Of a DNA stretch of 64,000 bases, positions 13,901 through 25,900 are shown piece after piece. Origin of the DNA: Symsagittifera roscoffensis (taxonomy: Eukaryota; Xenacoelomorpha; Acoela; Convolutidae); NCBI RefSeq assembly GCF_963678635.1, contig NC_087070.1:5118539-5182538 (forward strand), written 5' to 3'. Within the stretch, counting starts at the first letter, position 1; each line of letters opens with the position of its first letter. A program made the position numbers and the translations under genes. The notes beneath the pieces were generated by a model. It saw only the letters and a list, made by a program, of their open reading frames with translations, searched no databases and was not told where the DNA came from.

Positions 13901-16900
13901 AACAGGTTTCGTGCTAATGGTTGAAGACTATGTGAAAACTGACAACAAAGGTGAAATGAAAACGTATGCACCAGTGTCATTTGGTTCAAGACTCTTCAAC
14001 ACAGCACAACTGAAGTTCTCCATCTACTATAAAGAGTTCTTAGCACTATATTTTGCCCTCGATCATTTTTCTCATTTCATCTGGGGATCATCAAAACCAG
14101 TGATAATACTGACTGACAATCGAAGCTTAACACAATTTTTCCAAGCGAAGACTATTCCACCCTCGGTTTGGAATTTCTTGGACCGCGTCATGTCATTCAA
14201 CATCATTATCGCTCATATACCTGGAAAAGCAAACTATGCAGCAGATTTTTTGTCACGAATGCAAACTGACCCATCAGCTTCATTGTCACTGAAATTGACG
14301 GACAAAATACCAGTGCGTGAGATACAAATCGACACGACAGCGAAACTACCGGATGCATCTCTCAACCTGATCCACTCAATGGATGATGCATTTCCTGAAA
14401 AGAAGAAGATCGACGACAACCTCAGAGCACAACTGCTTGAACTCGGACTGTATGAAAACGTCATGAGAGAGCTAAGCTCACAGGAAGCTAGTGCAACCAT
14501 TCAACCACAAAACTTTGTCCGAATAACGAGACCAATCATCGCAGCAGTACAACACCCTGATCCTGCTGATGCTTTCAGTGACCTGAATATGAGTCACGAA
14601 GTACTCGACTTGAAAAATGAACAAGACAAAGATAATGATATAGTAGAAGTTAAGGATTGGAAACGAAACGAACAAGTTCCCAATCTGACATACGAAAATA
14701 GCCGCAAGAAAAAATATGCTAAACAATTCAATAGACTGATAATCGACGACGAAGTACTGTATCGAAACTTCTACGATGACACGGGACACGTAAAACATAA
14801 GCAATACTGCCTACCAAAACATCTTTGGAACGAGGTCGTGTACCGACTACACAACTCGCGAACCGGTGGACATCTGGGAATGACAAGGACCACAGAAGAG
14901 TTCAGAAAACGATTCTACCTTCCAGGATTCACCGAATTTTTAACTAACACAATCAAAAATTGCTTAACATACTTGCAACTCAAAAGAGCATCTGCAAAAT
15001 ATCAAATTCCGCCATTGCAACCAATCTCGTCATTGCAATGTTTTCCTGGAGACATGATGCAAATCGATATCGTTGGACCACTGAAGTCACCAGTGTACAA
15101 ATTTGTATTAACTGGAATCGATGTCTTCTCGAAATACTTGTTTGCAGCACCATTGACAAACGCTAGCGCTGATACAGTAGCAAGGGAACTCACGAAAATA
15201 TTTTTCATGCACAGCTACATACCGAAAAAGATCATAGCAGATCTCGGAACGACATTCACGTCAGAACTAATGCATGAATTGACAACTCTATTAGAAGTTC
15301 AAATCAACCACGCAACGCTGAAACATCCACAATCAATTGGTCTTGTCGAGCGATCTCATGGACCTCTAAAAAGGATCTTGAAGCTGAATACTAATGAACA
15401 ATGGTCAGACTGGCACAAATATGTCCCATTGGCAACATTCATTCACAATACGTCGTACTCTTCATCAATTGGATGCTGCCCTAGCTCCATTTTTCATGGA
15501 AGAGAACCAACAAAACCACTTGATCTTCGCTTTTCGACGAAAGCAATGGAATCAGTAACAGCAGAATCAGACTTCGTTACGGCAATGCAAGACGCGATGC
15601 TAGAAAAGTTCAAAGAAACAAAAAAGAACTTGATTTCTTCGTACCACAAGTATCGAGGATATTACGATCAAAAGGCACTTGCGCAGCCTCTCACAGTCGA
15701 ATCATTTTGTTTACTACTAAATCCTCTGCTGACTACACAGTCAGACTTTGGAAGCAAATCAATGCAAGTCTGGATACCCCTGTACAGAGTTGAGAAAGTG
15801 TTAACAAATTCGAACTATATAATTCGGAAAGTTGGAACTAACTACACCCAATGTGTGCACCGAATTCGTCTCAGACCAGTTGATCCACAGCATCAACCAG
15901 AAGATCTCAATCCAATAGATCCAACGAAGTTTCAAACGGATCCTTCACTCGGAAAATACCGAAGCGAACCAGGACTTTTCGACGAAAACTTGCCGAAACT
16001 CTTAGATGAGATCCAACCTGATAATCCTGACGAAACCGATCAACCAGCCGCACCAGCTAGAATCAGACTATCAGTGCCCTTTGGAGCGCCAGCAGTTGCA
16101 GCAGCACCTGCACCGATGCCAATTCCAGCAGCACCAATAGTGGTACCATTACCGGTCCCAGTACCAGTAATACCACCACCGCCGGATCCACCCCCAATCC
16201 CAGGAGCAGTACATGTGCATGAATTACCACTCGCTGAACTACCAGCAGCGCCACCAATGGATATCATTGATGAACAGGTCACTGACAGATTAACCAGCAA
16301 CAACTCTGATCCTGAGGGATACAACCTCGACGAATTGTTTCGCGAACCACAGCCAGTTGTCAGACGAAAAGCAGCAGCTGAAGCTAGAGACCGAATTCAC
16401 GCCCAAATTCGGTTTAGTAATGATGTTCGATATCACCCAATACCCAGCCGCCCAAAACAACCGCGAAAGTATGGACTCCGAACCGTTGACGGACACGAAG
16501 TGGCCCCAGTTACATTCATTCCACGATCAACGCAAGAGGACAATAAAGCAAACATACGAAAGAAAGCGGAGGCGGCGAATGAAGACTTTCCTTCACGGGA
16601 TTCGAAAAGGAACATTATTATGGACAGCGTTAAACGAGCGAAACAATTCACTAAACAAAAAGATGGACCTGGAAGCAGCAAAGACTCGGTAAATGCAATA
16701 TATGAACCAAATATCTTTGTGGGATCAGGTGATGTCCTACAGTTCCCTGGCTCTATAGCTCACTGCGTCTCAAGTGACTTTCAAATGGCAAAAGGAGTAG
16801 CACAGCAGATCAGCAGCGCCTACCCATGCATCAAACCAACCCTAAAAAGCATTGAAACACCGATAGTTGGATCATCAGTTTCAGTTTCTTTGCCTTGGGA

Positions 16901-19900
16901 AAACAAGTCAATTTTCAATTTAGTCACAAAACCACAATTTTTTGACAAGCCAACATACTACGATTTGTCAAGAAGCCTCAACTGCATGAAGCAGCAGCTA
17001 CTGCAGAAGGGAATAAACGCTATAGCCATGCCGAAAATCGGATGTGGACTCGACAAATTGAAAGAAAGCAGAGTTTTCAGCCTAATTTGCGACATTTTCG
17101 AAAAAACGAACATCAAAATCTTTATTTATGTGTGACGAAAAATCACGATATCAGCTAGTAACGTTCATGCATGCATTCTTAACAATGTAAGCTCCAAAAC
17201 CACCCAATCGATACAATTGAAGTCACGAAAAAACCAAAATAAAACAGAAAAAGTATAAAATTTCGAGAAAACTCTCATTTCCTCAAGTTGAGCTTTTCTG
17301 AAAAACTGACACCCAAGTCGAAATATACGTAATGCAACCGCTTTGAACCCGTGGAATACCTTCAAGGCCCAACTAGGACTCAGGCAGGAAGTCGGCTCAC
17401 TAGGAGAAGTCAACTTCGCGAGATCTCGAAAAATCCACCTGTTGCCCATGTTTAAGCATTACGAATAAAAAGTTTCTGCTCCCCCCAAAAATTTTAGCTA
17501 ACGAAGAACCAATTTTTTTGGGCTCAGTGATCATTAGACGACCAATGAGGAACAGGCAGGAAGTCGGCTCACTAGGAGAAGTCAACTTCGCGAGATCTCG
17601 AAAAATCCACCTGTTGCCCATGTTTAAGCATTACGAATAAAAAGTTTCTGCTCCCCCCAAAAATTTTAGCTAACGAAGAACCAATTTTTTTTGGGCTCAG
17701 TGATCATTAGACGACCAATGAGGAACAGGCAGGAAGTCGGCTCACTAGGAGAAGTCAACTTCGCGAGATCTCGAAAAATCCACCTGTTGCCCATGTTTAA
17801 GCATTACGAATAAAAAGTTTCTGCTCCCCCCAAAAATTTTAGCTAACGAAGAACCAATTTTTTTGGGCGCAGTAATCATTAGACCACCAATAAGGAACAG
17901 GCAGGAAGTCAGTCCACTAGCAGATCACAACTTCATGAAGATCTCGAAAAATCCACCTGTTGCCAACGTTTAAACATTACGAATAAAAAGATTCTGCTCC
18001 CCCCAAAAATATTAGCTAGAGAAGAAAGAAATTTTTTGGGCTCAGTAATCATTAGACCACCAATAAGGAACAGGCAGGAAGTCGATCCACTAGCAGATCA
18101 AAATTTGGAGAAATACATCAACTTACACTATTCCCATGTATTATGATAGGCAAAACAAGAAAAAATATAAAATTCGAGGGATATCTTCGCAGAAATTCAG
18201 AAAGAAAGCGTTCAAATGAGCCAACAAACATCCAATGTGCTTGTTAGGCAACCCTAAAAGGTTGTCAGTGATACTGAAGAACAACACGCGAATCTTGAAT
18301 GCCAAGAAGATATCAAAAAAAAGATAAACGAAATTAATAGAAAAAAAAAAAAAAGTAATTTATCAACTACTCTAACTGACGCCAAATTTTGCTCAGGCGA
18401 ACCAGCAAATTGTCTGAATAGCCTATAGGAGTGAAGTGCAGCTACAGTAGAAGAAAAGAACTGAAAAAAAAAACAAAAAGCCAGACACTACACACAATAC
18501 GATGATCGCGATCAATGCAAAAACATCGTAGAAATGTGTAATTTTGACTTTTTCAAAGAAAAAAGTCGATCACCTTCATTCAGGGAGTAAGGCCAATAAA
18601 GGCACAAAACGCCCATACGATGAAGACCAGAAGACTTCTGAAAAATAGACAACGAACAGTAAATGAAATATCAACCTTTTAGCAAGTAATATAAAGTACT
18701 AATTGCTAAGCTAGTCGAAAATTTTCAAAAGAAATCGTGAAGAAATCAACAAAACATATCACTGTTAAGTTGTTGATAATCAATTCACAATCTATGAGGC
18801 AGCGATTGGAACCACACCGCCTCATATCAAAAAGACTTCAGCATCAAACGAGCACAAAAAGAATGAAAGGCAACAACGAACGAAGACAGCGATATCAAAA
18901 ATTAAAACGAAACGACGACCAAAACTATTCAGCTACTCCACACGACAGTTCTTGCCGTGTAAATTTAGTTACAGTTGACAAATGAATACATCATGATATC
19001 ATTAATTTATTCTTATCATCTATCACTTTAACTCCCATACCCCGACTCAAGGTGGCTTGCTTAAAAATTATCTCCCATTTAAGTTTAAAATAATTTATCT
19101 TCTCTCGTTTTATAAATTGAATTAATAAACTGTGCTTCTAATATTATGAGTTTATTAAATTATTGCGATATAACTTTTGATAGACCCATACCATATTGAT
19201 ACTTGTACATATTCTTAATCAAAGCAGTCTTAAATTATTATGTGAATTATTGTAAATGTATCTGATGAAACACTTCAACCACCCGGGAAGACTTCTTCTT
19301 GTGAGGTTGTGTGACATCATCCCTTCATGATGTCATTCATTCTAATTAACCATCTGAACCGAATAGATTACATAATTCACCTTGATGTTAAAATAGAGCT
19401 GCATCATATATTTATTTAACTATGTAAACATTGATGGTAATTAATACCAATCATTGGAGATTTATACCGAGCTACGAATCAATTGAATAGAGATCAACTT
19501 AATAAACTATTCCAATCATGCTCTTACTTGCGCCGATCGACTTGCGAAATATCAGAAGCTAGGAATCGGAACCAGCATCCTTTAAAGCAAGATAGGTCTT
19601 TACCGCTCGAGACATATCTAAATAATGAATCCAATCTAAATACAATTGATAGCCAGTAGTGCTAAAATAACATTACCAATTGAACAGCTCGCATAACAGT
19701 AGACGACAGTATACCCGTATTATCCATCCGCCAGATACGGTATATTATAACTACGTTCATTACTGTTAATAGTATCTGACTCAACCAGGTAATTCTAGCG
19801 CATATTCTAACCTATCTATTTAATTAAAGAAATGAACTGAAACTTAAAAAGAAATCAAAACTCAAACTGCGAAAAATGCATTTGATCCTGAACAGATTTT

Positions 19901-22900
19901 AAGGCTCTTCCTGAAAAAAAACTAAGAACAGTTCATCGCGACCTATATAAGAGTCTGAAATACGTTCATCTACTCTTGAAAAACTCCAACTTTGGGTTTT
20001 CAAACAAAAAACATTTGGCTTTGAAGCTCTTTGAACTTCAACCGAAATTTATAATTGGGACTTTAGATAAAAATTACACCAATTTGAGAAAATTTGATTA
20101 TAAGGAAAACTTTATATTCCGCAGCGAAAACTAACAATCAAATTCCACTTTCAAAACTAAAAATCCACAATTACAGCGCCATTTCAGCTTTTATAATAGG
20201 AAAGCGAATTTTGCTAGCAAAAGAACTTGAATTGAACTCAAAAAATGCATATACACCGTTAGCGCATTCATGAGCATTTATAAATATCAATGATATTGCT
20301 TTATTATTAGAACATTTTAAGACTTTTCCCGACAAAAAATCATCACGACCTATAAATGAGTCTGAACTGCGTTCATCGACTCTTAAACAGAGATGCGTTA
20401 ATAATAAGCGAAGGCATTGCTAATAACGCTCAGTGGTTCTCTGAATAAACAGAGTCGCGCGGCCACAAAGTTGCAGAAACAAATGCATCTGGATTCGTGG
20501 TTCCAACGAACACACGTCGACCAGAAAAACTGACAACACTGAACACACCTGATATTAGCTAAGCAGCATCAGATCTTGCGATCTTTAAATAATAGTACTG
20601 TGGCAACATACTGCGATCAGTTCATTCAGCTATCATTGAGGAAAATCATCTGATTTATTTTTCTTAATATAGAAGAGGTTGGTTTGACTATGAATGTCAA
20701 AGTTAAAAGTCGGACTTGGTAAACTTGAGCGGAAAATGACAAAGCATTTCGAAACAGCATTGCGTAAATCAAACAATACACTCCCCCAACTCTGACCCGG
20801 TAGCCAATACCTACTATATTAGATTGATCAAATAATGTACCGGACACCTGCCCAAAATTATATAAAATGACACACCAGCGACCAAAAATTTAAATGCCGG
20901 TCAGACCCTGACTCTTTGCAATCTGGAGAGTGAGGGAGTTAATGGACAATCATGGAAAAGCTGCCCAGCATCCTCATTTATCACATACCCTCACACTAAC
21001 TAAAACCCGGAATGAAGTATCAAGCAAATCTACGCACCCGGAAATTCCTGTGCCCTCGAATTGGTTTTACAATCTACGTCCCCCTCCCTTGAGAATGCTA
21101 GATAGATACGAAGCCTAATCAATAGCACAAAGACGCTAACTGGAAAATTGGGTACCCTTCTACGTCGGTTTTGTCGCTAGAGACCCTGAGGTAACTGCAG
21201 CAATACAGTGACGAGACGACATCACCATTGCCAAGCATCAACGAAACTATACTCCCTAAACTTTTCTTTCTCTCAAACAATGATATTTCTAATTCAACCG
21301 GAAGCTCGAAAAAATCAGACCACCTAAAACAACAGAAAAACAACATGGAAATCAACCATAACGTCCTTGAAAATCCACGTTTTGAGTGAGGACTCGCGAA
21401 TTAAAACGAACGTAAAACTACAACAAACTAACAGAAAGTCGAAAAAGTATAAATACCCACAAGAAAATGAAAAAACGTATTTCTCAAATTTCGGAGAAAA
21501 AATAGTCTGAAAAACAGAAAAATAGATAGTTGGAAAGGTGTTAGATGTTAGATTCCTTTTAAACTCTTTGAAATTCTAGAACAACTTATGATTGGCACTT
21601 TTTTGATTACATTAAGCCAACTTGAGAAAACCGGATTAATTGGAAGTTTTTAATCTGCCGGAAATCTAAATATTAAATTCCATTATCAAAACTAGAAATA
21701 GTTCACGTTTTTTTGTTCATACTATTTACGCTACTCTCAGCAGATAAACTTCAATTGAACTCAAAAAGTGCTGATATATCTAAGTGCATTCATAAATGCA
21801 TTAACATGTATGAATGCACAACTGTAGTTATTAGAGCATTTTAGGACTTTTTTCTTTAAAAAAAAAACAAAAAATCACCAAGTCCTATAAAAGAACCTTC
21901 ACTTAGTTCAATTCTCTCAAACGGACGTACGATAGTCCGAAACAGCACTAAAATTCAAGTTGCAAAAAAACATCAGGTCCCGGCCGGATTCAAACCGCAG
22001 ACCTTTGCCGTTTCAAGCAGATGTGTAAACTCTACGCCAGATGCGAATTCAAAATAAAGGAAGCATATGAGGTAGTCCAGGCCCCAGGAGATGAGCCCAA
22101 TGAACAAAATTATTTACGGGGAAAACGCTTAGTACCCGATTGCAATATCCTTGTTTATCGCACGGGTAACAATTCTAACCGTATTTGAGAAACCGGGATC
22201 AAAAGATATATAATTTATATTCCGCTAAAAATCTGTAAATTCAAACCGCGAAAAATCAGATTTGAGCGTGAACATCTAAGACTTCTGTTTCTTCACTTGG
22301 TTCATTGATGCTTAATAAACCTTACGTTTACGTATGACATTAGCTGCTTGACAACTAAAAAACCGTGTTGTGGTAAATGATACCGACATGCGGCTGGTAC
22401 AAGCTTTACAGAATTAATCATTTTAAACACTTCAGCTCGAGGACTGTTCCGAACCACTTGCCCTTGTAAACCTGATCTTAAACTCAAAAAAACTTAGATG
22501 TTAACTTGATTCTTTGTTGCCAACCACTATCGAGCATTTTCACCGGGTGCTAAGCAAATTTAATCCAAATTAAACGTTAAGGGGAGAGATGGGGGAGGAT
22601 GTTAGCTTGATCCACTAACAGATCTCGCTTGTACCAAAAGTAACGTGTTCTGTGAACAAATATAGAAGCATTATTTCAACTGAATGTGAATTGCTTGGAA
22701 GAAGCGCAGATCTTAAATTCCTTCATAGCACAAAAATTTCAATTGAGAGGCACACAAATGATCAAAATTATTTTCCCCGCAAAAAAAAACATTAGCAATC
22801 TACCTGCTGAGACGACTTGCATATCCTCACAGTCTAAATCTAGCACCGAAGTGTCGCCAGTCGCTTCATTCTGGCGACTACTACTCGTTCCTGACTGATC

Positions 22901-25900
22901 CACAGATGAAGTGATATTAGGCTTCGATTCTATCTTAGCCGATACTTCCGACTTCATACCAGTTCTCATTGTCACGTCATCATTAGCATTCGTCTCCGTC
23001 TTGATCAGTTCCGAGGTACTTGTTACTTGGTGTTCTGATTTCACAGCAGATATGGCCTGAGTTTCATTCTGAAATATTTTGTCAAGACTCAAGAAGTCAG
23101 AGCAATACCAATACTTTGAGGAACAAAAACTTCGCCACGAGCACCTTCTCATAATGCTGAACCGATTTGAATCAAAAGCTTTAAAAAAACATGTTTATGT
23201 AGTCAAAATGGTGGCTGCTCGTAGAAATATTACATATTAGGGCCATTTTGTCATAATTCTTCATTTAGAAATATAACACTCACATCTTCAGCGTCTTGTT
23301 TGACTTCCACTCTCGGTCTGGGTACATTATCGGTTGCGACAACTGAAGAGACTCGGCCCATCGTCACCACAGCTTCAATTCCTCTCGAGGTCAGACTGTC
23401 ATCCATCACCTGATGAATGTCGGTCGAGTCCAACGTCAACATATTCGAATCCTGAACGACGTCCACATTTTCCTGTTTAGTCGCACTTCTAATTTCCTCC
23501 ATATTTGTCGTAGTTTGCCCTCTCGAATGTGACATGGACGACTCACGTGACCTGCTATTCGATGTGCGACTGGATCTAGCCTTACCAATTCTAGTTCTAA
23601 ACTTGCCCGAGCCCCGAACCGGTGACCTATCGCGCTTAACAGTTACTCCAGTTTCGTCAGCGTTAATGGCCACAGATTTGATCCTCTTTGCAAAATCTGT
23701 TTCGATGTCATCCTCGTCACTCGAAATAACTCTCGCTGAAAGAGTACTTCTGGACCCATGGCGGCGCCACTTGGACGCGCGGCTATTATCTCTTCTTCCC
23801 GATAACCCCGAGGACGTTCCGGCACTGGTTCCCGGGAGCATTTCTGAGTTATTGTTGGTGCTAGTCGAACGAACGGGGTCTATTACGTCCTCGTCATCAG
23901 ATAGAACAATCAGCTGAGGTGTGATACTTGACCGTGCTCTTGCACATGTGTGCGAGGACGAGGCCGGAGCGAATGAGGAACTGAAGGTGCTTCGTGATGA
24001 CACAAGCGCACCAGAGGTGCTGCTGATCACTTGAATCTCTTCTGCACTCCACTGCTCTATGTCATCATTTGTTATCTAAATATGTTTTTCCGACTAAACC
24101 CAACCACACAACGGAACGTGAAAGTTGAACATGGAATGACCCAAAGAGACTAATTTTTATGTTAAGTCAAGAGAAACTACCACCTCTGTAACATTCAACT
24201 GGCACAAAAAGGTATAACAACTTATTCTCCGACAATGTCAAGTCTAAAATATCTCCTGGATCATCGCTCGGTGCACAAAAATTTTTAATTTAAGCTTTCC
24301 AATAATTTTTTCTCACCTCAGTGGCAATTTTTTCAGCAGCTCCATCAATTCCATACATCGCATGTCTATCGTACTCATCGACTGCAAACGGACTCCTCGC
24401 AAAAGACTTCAACTCGTGGATGAAATGAGAAGTTCGGGATCCCAACTTGCCAACCAGGCCCGAGTAAAACTGTCGTGAGTCGATGTCAACTGTTCTCAGA
24501 AGCCTCAACAGTTGTCCGAGGGTCGAGCTCAGTTCCCTCTTGTCCACCAAAACAGACAACTCGCGGTTCGCCCATTGCATGATTCTTAAAATCAACTACT
24601 CGAATCTTGTATCCCATATACCAACATAGGCGCTACGCGCAATACACCGAAGGCAAAGAAACTGAAGCAAAAACCAAACAACTTGAACAACTAATAATTT
24701 AAGAATAACAGTTCTAGAACAAAAAATCGTACTAATACATGTATACACCAAAATTTTGCTATATCGAGAAAGAGCCTGAAATAACAGTTCTAGAACTAAA
24801 AATCGTACTAACACATGTATAGGTCAAATTTTTGATATATCAACGAAGATCATAAAATAACACTTCTAGAACTAAAAATCGTACTAACACATGTATACAC
24901 CAAAATTTCTCATGAACAAATAACCAAACAAACAGACCCATAATATAAATAAATGAAAATAAATAAATTAAATAAATACACACGCAGAAATAATAAAAGC
25001 AAAACTAAATGAAAGAAAGAATAATTAAATAAATAAACAAAACACGTGATAAAAATAAACAAAAATAAATATGTACATACATAAATTATAAATAAATATA
25101 AGCAAACTAAACATAATTAAATAAATAGAAGAACAGATAATTAAATAAATAAAGATGAACAAATAAAGAAACAAACATACGCAATCACGTGACATAGCGC
25201 GATATAGTCCAGCCCACATGATAATTGATAACTGTGGACGTTATTTGTCGACACTTGACAACATTAAAAAAAAAACCCGTTACACGATACCATAACACCT
25301 TGACTAAAGTCTTCGGTGTAATAAAGTGGTTTGATACTAAATTTGTTCTTCCATTCACAGCAAACTTGCAGCAAATTCTAACTTACAGATATAGTTTTTT
25401 AAAAATAGAGGTGTTTTTTTTCAGATAAATGAGAACAGTTCCAAGCTCTAGTTTATTGTCCTTGTATATCAGTGTATGTAATTATGGTGTTATATGTTAC
25501 CTCGTGATGCTAGCCGGTCTCTCCTGCATAAATTGGAGACTGATGTCTCTGAAATGGTTCGAGTTGTAGTGTCGCACTTTAAATCCGTGGTGGTAAATCA
25601 ATCTGCGTCCCTGGAGGGTCAACCTTCTCCGGTCAGTGACACCTCGCAACATATCGGGTACGTTAGACATCGTCATGTCAACGCCAGCACTAGATCCAGC
25701 ACCTACACTATTGATTGCGTCAAAAATTGACTGTGAAATGGTCGAACTCCTCGCTGAAAAACAATTATCAGCGATTATGACAATTATGATGGTTTTCTTT
25801 TTCTCAGTTCCAGATTAGCTGGCAAGAAAAATTTATACATTCTCTTTTCATTTTCCTCTTTAATGTTACTTTCTGTTTGCATTGTAATCAAACTGAATTT

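Larger units (their letters stand above)
9305..19749 (+). mobile_element. LTR element 1: young Ty3/gypsy-type retrotransposon with macro domain
   Basis: The element is 10,445 bp long, inserted in TOPORS intron 6 in the opposite orientation. Two 440-bp LTRs begin TGTGACATCA and end GATACGGTATATTATA, and I see no difference between them. A 5-bp duplication ACTAC flanks the element (9,300-9,304 and 19,750-19,754). Parts in order: LTR, a TGG-starting primer-site candidate touching the LTR, gag with a zinc knuckle, a protease motif, RT, RNase H, integrase, a Pro-rich spacer, a TARG1-like macro domain, a 172-bp minisatellite, LTR. It looks whole or nearly so. Gag and pol lie in separate frames, as is usual for the family. 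Matching LTRs imply a recent insertion. Confidence 0.92.

Noticed and set aside
16040-16324. Gly-rich open frames antisense to element 1 pol
   Set aside because: They are mirror images of the Pro/Ala-rich spacer of pol and have no independent support.
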